From assembly GCA_039621445.1 (NCBI GenBank), contig CP154954.1:48029847-48093846 (forward strand): DNA of 64,000 nt, in the 5' to 3' direction. The position numbers and the translations under genes are program-made. The first letter of the stretch is position 1. Every line of letters starts with the position of its first letter. Below the pieces are notes generated by a model that was given only the letters and a program-made list of their open reading frames with translations, was not told where the DNA came from and did no database searches. The stretch is from Euglena gracilis (lineage: Eukaryota; Euglenida; Euglenophyceae; Euglenales). This document shows positions 32,191 through 41,864 of this stretch, piece by piece.

Positions 32191-32909
32191 CCACCTTTTT
32201 CCGCAGCCCTCCCACTATGGCGAAACGCACGGCTAACTTTTTTTATTTATCTGGTATTTGTCTTTTACCACCTCCCCCTAGGACGGAACTGTTCCTGGCT
32301 GCTCTCGCGGTATACCAGCAAGATGCCAAGAAGCCGAAGGTTGACCCTCTTCATGGCACCTTGCTGGCACAGGGCAACACAAAGAAAAAGTCCGGCTCCG
32401 TGGGAGCAGAGCTTGCTGCTGTTGCCAACTGTTTGGAGTGCGCCAAACTGTGTCAACATCGGCAAGCATCTTATCCTGAGCTGGATGCTTTCTTTGTTGC
32501 CTGGACGGGATGGGAGCTGGAACCCAGCCTGTTGTTCGATGAGGCGAGCGTCATTGAACAATGTGTGGCTCAACGTGAGCAGCTGTCGGGAACTTTGTTC
32601 GTTTCAGGGAATCGTTCGGCAACCTCTTTTCAGACATACGTGAATGCCGTCGCTCGGGCATTCCGCAAAACAACGACCGAGGGAGTGGTGTTGCCTTCCT
32701 CAGAGAGAAAATCAGGACCTGACCGATGTTCCGTCTGTGTTTCCCACCGCCGAGCAACGTTCCGCTCCTGCGGTCAGCAGCTCCGTTCCCTCCCGTGACC
32801 AACCCCCTGTCCCTCGTGCTGTGTCCCGACTGCCTATAAAACAGGAGAAATGTGGTTTTTGTGGTGTTCCCATTCCCAAAAATCCAAATTGTGTGGAGCT
32901 GAACTATAT

Positions 32910-33017
32910 AAAAATTGTGGGCATAACCCGTATTCAGGCCGTATAACGGGTCAAGGGCGCCGCAGGCGCCCTTGACCCGTTATACGGCCTGAATACGGGT
33001 TATAGCCCACAATTTTT
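32910..33017. repeat. Hairpin with GCC-GCA-GGC centre, copy 1
   Basis: AAAAATTGTGGGC at the left pairs with GCCCACAATTTTT at the right; inner arms are TATTCAGGCCGTATAACGGG and inverse. It is joined to the TIR element at 33023. An almost identical hairpin plus element join occurs at 54327-54443. Confidence 0.95.
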
Positions 33018-33022
33018 CTGTA

Positions 33023-34327
33023 ACCGTGAATAGAAAAGGCCCGGCGCCTGCCCTGTTTTTCGTGGGTGTGCTTCACGCCAGGTTTTTCGGGCATTTTTTT
33101 GTCATTTTTCACCCAAAAATCCTATTCACAAAAATATGCCCTGTTTTTCGTGAATATCTATTCACAAAAAACAGGGCATATTTTCGTGAATTGAAAATAT
33201 GCCCTGTTTTTTGTGAATAGAAACAGGTCTGTAGAAATGGTGTCCAAATGACCCGAATCATACCCACATGGCACCGCTGGTCCTGGAAAACGAGAAATGG
33301 GCGTTGGGCCAAGTAATTGGGGGGCACTTTGGGGGGGGGGACTGGGCGCCGAAGGCGCACGGTCCCCCCCCCCCCCACAATGCTTGGCCTGACGCCGATA
33401 TTCTCTTTAGAGCCTAACGGATCACAGAGGGTCGGTATTTTATCCACATTGCTTGTGTTGTTCCTCAGTCTGTTCTTGCAAAAATGGCGAAGAAAGCCGC
33501 AAACACCATGGACCGAATGTTGCCACAACCCACAAAACGGTGTATTGGGGCTCTGGCTTCACGCCCGAACCGGCGTCCAATGCTGGTCCATTGGATGCCG
33601 GTTCATTGGTCCATTTTGCGTCCAGGGGACCCAAAATGAAAAGTGCCAAAAAGTGTCCAAATGGGTTTTAGACATGTGGCAACCATATAATCATATCTGA
33701 GCAGTTTTTGGGGGTATTTGGTCAGAAATTGGGGGATTTTCTGTAACACTTTACATTTGGTCAAATTTGGCGAATTTCTGAAATGGAGTACCATGCAGCA
33801 CGGCTGAAATCTAAGGCCATCTGCTGAAAGCCCTCGAGAAGGGCTATCGATCAAGGGGCAACATGGCAGGTGAACAGTGGGTTTTGGAATTTGCGAAAAG
33901 GGTCGGAACATTGCGATTGGCAATTTTTAGGGCGCTGTGCAGTGTGGCTGAGTTCTGAGGGTACCAAACGAAAGCTCATGGGGAAAGCTTTCAATTGATA
34001 TGCTGTATGGCACCTCAGGTGTGGGATTTCACAAATTAGGATGTCAAAATTTGGAATACACGATCGCTGAAAATAAGCGCTGTGTGCAGTATTGCTGATT
34101 CCTGTGGCCATCTGTAAAAAGCCCTTGAGAAGAGCTTTCGATTGATGGGATTGACAGGTTTTTGGGTTTCATTTCAGTTAAAATTCCTATTCACGAAAAT
34201 ATGCCCTGTTTTTCGTGAATAGGTATTCACGAAAAACAGGGCACATTTTCGTGAATTGAAAATATGCCCTGTTTTTCGTGTTCACACCCACGAAAAACAG
34301 GGCAGGCGCCGGGCCTCTATTCACGGT
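33023..34327. mobile_element. 1.3-kb TA-flanked TIR element (ACCGTGAATAG ends), full copy
   Basis: TIRs of about 43 bp: ACCGTGAATAGA, GGCCCGGCGCCTGCCCTG and TTTTTCGTGGGTG. TA adjoins both ends (33021, 34328). Subterminal GCCCTGTTTTTCGTGAATAG words repeat in both orientations. Interior: a GGCCAAG...CTTGGCC C/G-run fold-back (33308-33400), a short frame with a recombinase-like start (33484-33639), and ~85-bp GAAAAGAGCTTTCGAT repeats (33785-34150). Confidence 0.8.
33484..33639 (+). CDS. Short frame resembling the recombinase-family N-terminus
   Basis: MAKKAANTMDRMLPQPTKR resembles MAKRTANFVNGLLPPPPR of copies B and D; the rest (RPMLVHWMPVHW) does not match. A TTGTTCCTCAG acceptor lies 18 bases upstream. 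It occupies the same position relative to the GGCCAAG fold-back as copy A in the 13.6-kb element. A short match, so tentative. Confidence 0.25.
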   Translation: MAKKAANTMDRMLPQPTKRCIGALASRPNRRPMLVHWMPVHWSILRPGDPK

Positions 34328-34624
34328 TACAAAGTTGTGTGTGACGCCTGCGGTTTGGCATATCATTTTCGTCGGGGGCACTCTACAACACGACAGAAGG
34401 CTAGGTTGCCTTGGAGCACAACGACACGGAGTGGCGGACATCACGGAACACGACACGCTTTACACAAAAAAGAGCCATACTTTGGTGGCCGCCGCAAATC
34501 TTGGCTCACTCGTTGAGGACCACCCGGCCTCGCAACCACCCGCCGATTTTTCATGACAGCGTTTTTTGCTTTTTACTCAGGGTTGCCACAGGTGCCCTAA
34601 TGGAAAACGTGCCTGAACACAGAT

Positions 34625-34725
34625 GCCTTTATATCAAGAACTGCGTCTTAAACGCAGACTCTGACCTGAGTCTGCGTTTCGAAACGCAGACTCAGGCCGA
34701 ATCTCAGGCAGACTCAGCCTTAATC
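34625..34725. repeat. AACGCAGACTC palindrome cluster
   Basis: GAACTGCGTCTTAAACGCAG, then CTGAGTCTGCGTTTCGAAAC and its inverse. Related to 28480-28575 and to the palindromes bounding copy E. Confidence 0.85.
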
Positions 34726-34784
34726 GAAAACGTGTCATTGCCACAGATGCCCTCATTGAAAACGTGCCTAACCACAGATGCCTT

Positions 34785-35000
34785 AACGTGACCCCCCCCT
34801 ATTTGTCACCCCCCCCCTAATAGTCGCCCCCCCCCTTGGGGGGGGCGACAATTAGGGGGGGGGTTACCCATGGACCCATGGAAATGTGGGGTGAATTGAG
34901 TAACCCCCCCCCTAATTGTCACCCCCCCCTAATAGTCGCCAGGGGGGTCAAAACGGTCCCAGGGGGGTGCCATATAGGGGGGGTCACGTTAATTGAAAAC
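34785..35000. repeat. TAATTGTCACC/TAATAGTCGCC C/G-run mini-element
   Basis: Direct and inverted CCTAATTGTCACC, CCTAATAGTCGCC and GGGGTCACGTTAAT. It has inserted in a 32-bp unit: ATGCCTTAACGTGACC is interrupted and resumes at ACGTTAATTGAAAACG. Confidence 0.75.
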
Positions 35001-35099
35001 GTGTCTGCCACAGATGCCCTCATTGAAAACGTGTTCATGACCACGAATTTCAGGGCAGGCATTTGGCGGGCTGAACACGTTTTTAAACAGAGGGATTTC

Positions 35100-35470
35100 A
35101 AAAAGAGTGCAAAATATGGAAAAAGAGACAGTACCCGCCCCCCAAGGTTCGGCAAATTTCGAAATTTTGGGAATTTTTCATCTCAATTGAAAAATTCGAA
35201 AAATTCGAATTTTTCGAAAATTTCAAAAATCGCGGAACGCGAATCTGGGTACCACCCCCCCCCTTTATTTGAGCACACCCACGGGCCAACGGACCCCCCA
35301 AATGCTCAAATAAGGGGGGGGGGGTCAAATAAGGGGGGGGGGCCAAAAATTCCTTTAGAAAAAGGGCAAAAAAAAATTTCGGCGCCTTCGGCGCATATGA
35401 AAAAAAATTTTCCCCGGACCCAAATGCTCAATTAAGGGGGGGGGTCAAATAAAGGGGGGGGGTATTCCTA
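35100..35470. repeat. TTTATTTGAGC C/G-run fold-back
   Basis: CCTTTATTTGAGCACACCCA, CCAAATGCTCAAATAAGG and GGGGTCAAATAAGG. 35255-35345 matches 48288-48375. A GGCGCCTTCGGCGC hairpin and CGGACCCAAATGCTCAATTAAG (35380-35440) recur at 50230-50285. Confidence 0.8.
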
Positions 35471-36560
35471 ATTCATCAGAATTATTGGTGCTCAGTGGAA
35501 AAGACTTGCATTTTGTGGACTCTGCAGACAACTCTAAGATGCCAGCCGGATGCAGGAGCATATGGTGAATTTGCCAATTCTTTCAGTGAATGTACATTTT
35601 CGTTTGTATTACGGCCAACAACGTGTGTGTTTTCTGGTTCCTGTTGCTGTTCCTGTTTGCTTTTCAATGGCAAAGAACTGGCCAGTTTTGGGCCAGATGT
35701 GGTGGCCAGTTTTCGGCCACATGTGCTGGCCAGTTTTGGGCAGAAGTGCTGGCCAGTTTTGGGCCACATGATGGCCAGTTTCGGCTTCCAATTTTGTCTA
35801 GCTTCAATTCCCCCCCACCCCTGGTACGGGGTGGGGTGGCCTGGGGGGGGGGGCTTCTGCGGGTGGGGGGGTCTGGGGGAGGGGGTTGGTTTTTTGTCCA
35901 TTTTATCCAGGGTTTCTGGGAGTGGTTCACCCCCTCCTCCCCTCCCCAGTCCCCCCCCGCTCCCCCCCCCCCTCGCCCCCTCCCCACGGCCCTGCCCAGT
36001 GTCTTGCCCTGTCCGCCCTTCCGCAGTCGTCCTCCTCTTCTTCTACCAGCCTCCCTAACGCCCGAACCACGCAGCCCCGCGCACTCCGCGTCCGACTCCT
36101 ATTCCCCCTGGGCACCCCCACTCCCGGCCCGAGCGTATTCCTGCTCTCACCCGCACCCGTCCCCCCCCCCCCTTTTCCTTTTTTTTTTTTTCCTTATAAT
36201 TTTTGGGGGCTTCTGCAGGTGGGGTGGTCTGGGGGAGGGGGTTGGTTTTTTGTCCATTTTATCCCGAGGGTTCTGCGGAGTGGGGGTGGACTTTTGCAAC
36301 TGTGGGGCCATGACTGGGGGGGGGGGGCGGCAAAAAAAATCCCCCGTTGGAGTCACGAGCGGGATTTTCCGCAAAAGGCAGGCAAAATTTATCTGAAGTA
36401 CTTCTCGAGAAGGTGCTTTTTCTGTCTGCGAGTACCTTGGAAATGCCGTCACCGTGGGAAGGACTGTAGCCAGCGGAAGAAAAACAGGTCCCCCTTGCAG
36501 TGCTTCACCCTGCGGAAATTTTGGAAATTTTCCTCACAAAAAATTCGAATAATTCAACTT
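35470..36560. other. Tandem and direct repeats, no gene assigned
   Basis: A ~24-bp unit (TGGCCAGTTTTGGGCC) repeats about five times at 35680-35785. Two ~80-bp direct repeats (CTGGGGGAGGGGGTTGGTTTTTT-type, 35870-35930 and 36215-36275) flank a C-rich stretch. The flanking open frames are low complexity. Confidence 0.55.
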
Positions 36561-36829
36561 TGAAAAATTCGAATTATTCGAAACGGAAAAAAACGCCGAA
36601 CCTTGCCGCAGCTATTTTGCATGTAACAAAAAAAGCGTACTGCCATCCGAAGGGCGGCAGGACGGTAATGCATTTTCCCCAAAAGCTTCCCAAAAAAGTG
36701 CCAAATTTGCAGAACTGGTGTGCTGTTCAAATAATTGAATTTAGAGGCCAAGTCAAGATTCCTGTTGCCGCCCGAAGGAGATCAGGCAGTAGACTTTGGT
36801 CATTTTGACCCCCCTCCCCCCCCCTATGG

Positions 36830-37115
36830 TGAAGTTCACCGTTTGAAAGTTCACCGGGGGGTCCCGGACCCCCTCCCCCCCTCTGCCTAACCCATCGGTG
36901 AACTTCACCGGTGAAGTTCACCAAGAGAGCACTTTTTTGGCCAAAAATGGCCAAAAAATGGCATTTGGGCAAGTTTTCGGAAATTTCGATAAAATTCCAT
37001 GAAGCATCAACCTCAAAATGACCATTTTGAGAGGAAAGGAGCAAAATTTTACCCATGAAAATTTCACCCCCAACCATCAAAACGGTGAAGTTCACCGGTG
37101 AACTTCACCGGTGAA
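36830..37115. repeat. GTGAAGTTCACC palindrome element
   Basis: GGTGAAGTTCACCG and GGTGAACTTCACCG words repeat in both orientations at both ends (36830-36930, 37080-37115), with an AT-rich middle. Single words recur at 7520, 23272 and 37345. Confidence 0.75.
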
Positions 37116-37130
37116 CTTCGCCGCCGAAAG

Positions 37131-37313
37131 TCCCCCCCCCCCCCCCCCCATATTGTCCCACCGACCTCTCCCCAGGAGGCCCGCCGGGACAATATGGGGG
37201 GGGGGACAATATGGGGGTACCAAAGGAAATTTCATTGACCGAGCCAAAAAAACCCCTCGTCGGCCGGGCCGAGGGACAATATGGGGGGGGGGACAATATG
37301 GGGGGGGGGGTGG
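37131..37313. repeat. TTATTGTCC-family mini-element, copy 2 (TATTGTCC variant)
   Basis: Same interior as copy 1, with ACAATATGG replacing ACAATAAGG in all arms: a coordinated change of the end word. Confidence 0.85.
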
Positions 37314-37422
37314 TAAGCCCCCCCCCCCTCCCCCCCCCCGGTGAATGTTCACCGGTGAACTTCACCGGGGGGGTCCACAGCCCCCCCCCACCCCTGCCTA
37401 ACCTCCGAAGGGCGGCGAGACG

Positions 37423-37594
37423 GTACCATGCCCCCCCCCCCCATATAAGACCCCCCCCCATATAAGACCCCCCCCTGGCCGGCCGAAGGCCGGCCCTTTG
37501 GCCGGGACCAACCCCCCCACCCCCCCCCATATAAGACCCCCCCCCTGGGATTTTGGCTCCCAAGGGGGGGTCTTATATGGGGGGGGGGCATGGT
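37423..37594. repeat. TATAAGACC C/G-run mini-element, copy 2
   Basis: TACCATGCCCCCCCCCC with ATATAAGACC and inverted ends (GGTCTTATATGG, GGGGCATGGTA) around GGCCGGCCGAAGGCCGGCCC. Confidence 0.85.
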
Positions 37595-37599
37595 AGTGG

Positions 37600-38190
37600 T
37601 GATACTCACAAACAATAGCCCCAAATTGAAAAAAGGAAGATTTTCGCTCCCTCCGACCCATGAGTTTTGGACTTGTTTGGCCGCCCGAAGGGCGGCGAGA
37701 CGGTAGCGACCTCCAACGGTAATAACACCAAAAATTCAATGAAAGTTGAGTTTTTACTGTGAGAAATTGAAGATGCACAAATAATGTGGTGAGAAAATTG
37801 CACATGTTTCAAAAAAACTCTTTCTTTCCAAAAACTCGGGGGGGCAGCCGCCCCCCCCCCCCGACCCCCCGGGTCCTGGCCGGGACAAGAGGGGGGGGTC
37901 ATTTGGGGGGGGGTAAAAAAAACCTCCCCAAAATTGCCGTTTTGGGCCACAAAAGCGCGATGACATAGGCTAGGCGTGTTGGCGGCCAAAACAGCGAATG
38001 GGGGACGACAGAGGGCCTCAGGGCTGACGTTTTTTTGGTTTTAAAACAAAGCAAAAAAACTTTCATGAATAAAAAACGGTTTAAAAACGGTTTTTTGTTT
38101 CAAAAAAGAGTGTTTTTTTTAAATAAAACATTGCAAATAGGAAAAAAACTTGTTTAAAAACACTTGTTTTAAAACAATGCCTCAGCCCTG
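37600..38190. other. Repeat-rich stretch, no gene
   Basis: Contains CCCGAAGGGCGGCGAGACGG (also near 37408 and 36650), an AAATGACC-type C/G-run fold-back (37840-37920) and T/A-run inverted segments (38030-38180). Confidence 0.5.
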
Positions 38191-38529
38191 GAGGGCCTCT
38201 GTGCAGGGCGGGATTGAGGTTGAGGATTTCAAAAAAAGTTCAACCTCAATGTCAACGACCTCAACCTCAACCTCAACCTCAATGTTACCTCAATGCCCAA
38301 AATTCAAAAAAAAAGAACTCACAAAAAGCATGGATTGGACCATCTCCTCTTCTAAACCCTTCCTCAAAGGCAATTTTGACGCTTTTATGACAATTTACAA
38401 CATATGTGGGTGGAAACAAGAAAAAATAGTGGGGTGCCAGGGATGGAATTTAAACATCCCGGAAGAGTTTGATACGTTTAAAACGTTTTAAACTAGATTT
38501 AAACAGTTTAGAACGATTCAGATCGCGAA

Positions 38530-39885
38530 ATGGACGTCATTCCTAACTCGTATGGCTGTTCTTATCCTTTTACAGCATGCGACCTGCTACAACTGCTGCC
38601 GTCGCCGCACCTACAGTTCACGTTGCTCAGGCAATGTCTCGATGCGTGTAAAGTGAACGACCTGCTTCGAACCACACACCTCTCGGGAGCCAAGGCACCA
38701 TGCCATTCCTTCGCCACTCTCCTTCGGGACACGATGTCCGTCATCACCGCTCGACCACTGGATGAAAAACAGTGGGCACAAGCCTCTCTGCCAGTCCGCC
38801 TGGGGGGGCTTGGGATTCGAGACCCAGAGGTATCTAGAACACCGGCAAGGTGGGCGGCCATCCTTGACTTCCTCGCACGAGCGGACAGCACCCTGTGCCT
38901 ACCTGAGGGTTGCCCCCAGCTGCCACGGGACTACGGAGAGACCGGCTTGGTGATCTCAGGCCTCACGAAAGGGGTGGCGCCGGTGGGTGACCTCCTAACG
39001 GACCCCAGCAAAGTGAGTTCCTTGTCTCCCACGATGTTGAAACAAAAATGGTGGACAGATGAGGTCGTCAAGGTCCGGGCAGACCTGCTTTTGGCTGGCC
39101 TTGCTGGAAATGACGCGGTCCGTTTCGCATGCCAGCGAAGGCCGCACGCCATGGCATGGGCAGCGGTAAATCCCTCTGCTCCCCTGAAAACCCTCATCCC
39201 ACCGGCTGAATTCAGAGCCCTGACGCAGTGGTCCTTGGGGTGCCAAGTCTGCCCCACAACGACAGATGGCTCCTTGCCGGAATGCCCCCGCTGCCACCAA
39301 CAAATGGATGTTGCAGGGAATCACCTTGTCTGCTGCCCCAAAAACAACACTTTGCGGCGACATGGTGCCCTCCAAACGTTCGTTTTGGAACTTGCGAGAA
39401 AGGCCGGATTCATGGCTCGACGGGAAGAGGTGGCCGACAATCGGACGAGGCCTGGAGATGTCTTCATCACGCGATTCGACGCGGACGGACCTGCAGCAGT
39501 GGATGTCACGGTCCGCCACCCGCTGCAACCAGCAAACCCAGTCTCCTCAATGGACGCCTTGGCACGGTGGCACGACTTGCAAGAGGGAGACAAAGAACGC
39601 AAGTACGCAGCTACCTGCCAGCGGCTGGGATGGACGTTCATCCCGTTTGTGGTGGACTGCTTCGGAGGGATGGGGGAGCGAGCGGCAGGATTCATATCCA
39701 AGTGCCTTCGCACTGTGTTGGCACAGACTGATGTTCCTCAAAGGCGATCGTCGGAGGCTACGGTATGGCAAGCACTGAGTCTAACGTTGGCAAGAGAAGT
39801 GGCTCGCCAGCTGGCTTGGGGGGCAGTGGCGGAGCCATCAGGCGATGTGGATCCCTCAACCCACACCCCATACGCCACGGAATAA
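38530..39885 (+). CDS. Non-LTR retrotransposon polyprotein, 3' part: RT thumb, CCHC knuckle, restriction-like endonuclease
   Basis: 451 residues. Residues 25-110 (LLRQCLDACKVNDLLRTTH; LPVRLGGLGIRDP) match the region after the catalytic core of non-LTR reverse transcriptases. CPRC...NHLVCC at 252-269 is a C-x2-C-x9-H-x3-C knuckle. TRPGD at 306-310 and AAVDVTV at 322-328 fit the R-PD-x12-14-D signature of the PD-(D/E)XK-type endonuclease of R2-like elements; ERKYAATCQRLGWTFIPFVVD (356-376) is the usual following block. The catalytic RT motifs are missing, so the copy is 5'-truncated, yet this stretch has no stop or frameshift and reads to a natural terminus. An acceptor-like TTTTACAG at 38567 suggests the true exon may start there. 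Confidence 0.75.
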   Translation: MDVIPNSYGCSYPFTACDLLQLLPSPHLQFTLLRQCLDACKVNDLLRTTHLSGAKAPCHSFATLLRDTMSVITARPLDEKQWAQASLPVRLGGLGIRDPEVSRTPARWAAILDFLARADSTLCLPEGCPQLPRDYGETGLVISGLTKGVAPVGDLLTDPSKVSSLSPTMLKQKWWTDEVVKVRADLLLAGLAGNDAVRFACQRRPHAMAWAAVNPSAPLKTLIPPAEFRALTQWSLGCQVCPTTTDGSLPECPRCHQQMDVAGNHLVCCPKNNTLRRHGALQTFVLELARKAGFMARREEVADNRTRPGDVFITRFDADGPAAVDVTVRHPLQPANPVSSMDALARWHDLQEGDKERKYAATCQRLGWTFIPFVVDCFGGMGERAAGFISKCLRTVLAQTDVPQRRSSEATVWQALSLTLAREVARQLAWGAVAEPSGDVDPSTHTPYATE

Positions 39886-40293
39886 ATTCGGGTCACAAAC
39901 AAAAGCAAGCACGACCACGCCCAAGCCACACTGCATACAAAGAGCAGCACGGCCCAGAAGCACCACACAAAACGAACCACAGCTGGCATAGTGTCTACCA
40001 CATGCTCAACTACCAGCCTTGGTCAGCCGCTCCGGACATGGACCAGACGGAGCATGCCCACCACCTCACCATCGAAACACCGGGGCATCGGTCTCACTCC
40101 CAACACCCCGCCACCAGCTTTTCAGCATGTTCGTTTCTCGCTGCTAAGCTCGCACTTCCTACCTGCCCCCACACCTCCTTCTCCCCGCACAGACTCTATC
40201 CATTGTACATAGCCTTACTCCCCTGAACACAACAAATCCAGTAGGCTGTGCCACTGGTCGGTGGATTCGGTTCGCCCCACCTTTTACAGCACA

Positions 40294-40602
40294 ATGCCTG
40301 GTGGAAGACCGGCACATGGTATTTGGCATTACTTCATAAAACATCAAGTATTTGATGGACGTACCCGTGCCACTTGCAAGGGGTGCGACGTTGAGAATTT
40401 AACTCTGAAGTTCAACGGATCCAAGCAAGCAACGAAGTTCAAGGTACCACACGAAGTTCAAGCCCAAGGTCAACGGAAGTGCAAGGTACCACTGGGGTAC
40501 AAGTGTCGCTCAAGTACAAGTTACCTGGTTTCTTTGGACCTGAAAAGGTTTGCTTGTTTCTCCCTTACTGTGCCTCATTGTTACCTTTGCAGGGTCAACT
40601 GA
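40294..40602 (+). CDS. BED-type zinc-finger exon in the 38-41.7-kb unit
   Basis: An ATG four bases after a CCTTTTACAG acceptor reads MPGGRPAHGIWHYFIKHQV, RTRATCKGCDVE, then FNGSKQATKFKVPHEV. W-x2-F with C-x2-C and a downstream H fit a BED finger of hAT-like transposases or retroelement ORF1-like proteins. After about residue 55 the frame becomes repetitive (KVPHEV/KVPLGY) and is probably not coding. Confidence 0.45.
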   Translation: MPGGRPAHGIWHYFIKHQVFDGRTRATCKGCDVENLTLKFNGSKQATKFKVPHEVQAQGQRKCKVPLGYKCRSSTSYLVSLDLKRFACFSLTVPHCYLCRVN

Positions 40603-40795
40603 CATCCCTGGTGGGGTTCAAGTGCTGGATTTATTCATTGGGATTTGAAAGAAGACACCAGTGGACCTGAAAAGGTTTGCTTGTTTCTCCCTTACTGTGC
40701 CTCATTGTTACCTTTGCAGGGTCAACTGACATCCCTGGTGGGGTTCAAGTGCTGGATTTATTCATTGGGATTTGAAAGAAGACTCCAGTGGACCT
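40535..40795. repeat. 127-bp tandem duplication including an acceptor-like site
   Basis: Two nearly identical copies (period 127) starting GGACCTGAAAAGGTTTGCTT, each containing TTGTTACCTTTGCAG followed by GGTCAACTGACATCC. Confidence 0.95.
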
Positions 40796-40799
40796 GATG

Positions 40800-41600
40800 C
40801 TGCCTGAAGTTAAAGCTGTGTACTGGCATTTGTACCTTTTCTGTCCTTGCATTGCAATTCTGTTGTGCAATGTTTTGGGAATTTTTTGTTGGGTGGAGAA
40901 GGATGTGACATGTTGTTGTTGGATCTGCAATCTGGGTTTCAGTCTCAATGTTAGATGTGCCATCTGGTCTGTTTTTCGGGGCCTTTTTGGGTCTGCGGGT
41001 GCGGTCAGTTTTGGGCTATGGGCGGTGAACTGGGTATTGCCCACAGCTGGGTTCCACAGTTTTGGGCCATGTTGGCCACAGGTGGGGTCACCTGGGTCTC
41101 CCTGCCTGGGGCCTGTTTTTTGGCGGGAGGGGAGGCAGCTGGGTGCCACAGTTTTGGAGATTTTTGCCCACGGGTCTCACAGTTTTGGGCCCATTTTTGG
41201 CGGGTCAGTTTTTGCCCCCCCATCTGAAGGTTGGGAGCACACTTCTGGCAAGTCTCCCTTTTTTTTGGTCACCCAAAGTTGGGGGCTGGGGGCGTTGTGT
41301 TTGATGGCCCGTGATGGGGGTCTGGCGGTCTCGCTACCTCTTTTGAAGCAGCGAACGACATGCTCGTGTATTTTCAATACGGGTCATTGACGACGTATGC
41401 CGGCTGTTTTTTACGTCTCCGGGGCTCGGGTGTTTTAAACTGATTTAAATCGGTGTTTTAAACGACCGTTTTTTAAGGGGCTCATCCCTGTGGGGTGCCG
41501 ATTAAAAACTTGAAATAAGTGACCAATTGCCCAATTTTTGAAAAAATCCAGGTAATTTGCCTCTCTTTGTAACACTCTTTTTCAATTCTCTTTGTTGTTG
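40800..41600 (+). other. Possible exon or 3' region with CAGTTTTGGGC repeats
   Basis: A 200-residue frame (40788-41390) is rich in W, G, C and F and follows degenerate CAGTTTTGGGCC repeats (40995-41215), like those at 35680. Coding is doubtful. Confidence 0.3.
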
Positions 41601-41864
41601 AGTCGTATTCCTTTGGATTTTCGCATTGAGGTGACATTGAGGAAAGATGGAGGTTGGAAAACCTCAACCTCAACCTCAACCTCAACCTCAACCTCAATAC
41701 CTCAACCTCAATCCAGCCTTGCTCTGTGGGTGCATTTTGTCTGACCCACAATTCTAGAATTATGGATCCTTTGTTCAAAACTGACCGCCTTTGTCCTAAG
41801 GCGGGTGGGGGGGGGTGGCCGCCTTCGTCCTCCGCTTTGCTCCGGACTCCGGACAAACCATACT

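Larger units (their letters stand above)
32217..34560 (+). pseudogene. Tyrosine-recombinase/PHD family element, copy D (interrupted)
   Basis: ATG at 32217 follows a TTTTTCCGCAG acceptor. The main frame runs to 32798 with the same domain as copy B but with YLSGI inserted near the start. A frameshift near 32700 moves the linker into the next frame (TDVPSVFPTAEQRSAP; RAVSRLPIKQEKCGFCG). The finger is split after KNPNCVE (32902) by the composite at 32905-34330 and resumes at 34331 as KVVCDACGLAYHF. The following ~130 bp (34373-34500) is inverted relative to copies B and C, which destroys the last C-x2-C. Shared 3' sequence (CTCACTCGTTGAGGACCACC) follows, then 32-bp units at 34583 onward. Confidence 0.55.
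38195..41725. mobile_element. 3.5-kb unit with inverted (CCTCAA)n flanks around a retrotransposon 3' end
   Basis: CCTCAACCTCAACCTCAACC with CCTCAATG words at 38225-38300 and (inverted context) at 41625-41710. Inner flanks share GTTTTAAACT and GATTTAAA words (38475-38515; 41435-41475). Inside: an endonuclease-bearing frame, a BED-type exon and a duplicated 127-bp segment. A mosaic; exact ends and order of insertion are inferred. Confidence 0.5.

Noticed and set aside
35590-36563. A 268-residue plus-strand frame rich in P, S, G and W
   Set aside because: It crosses C/G runs and two direct repeats, and changes character at each repeat border. No motif supports it.
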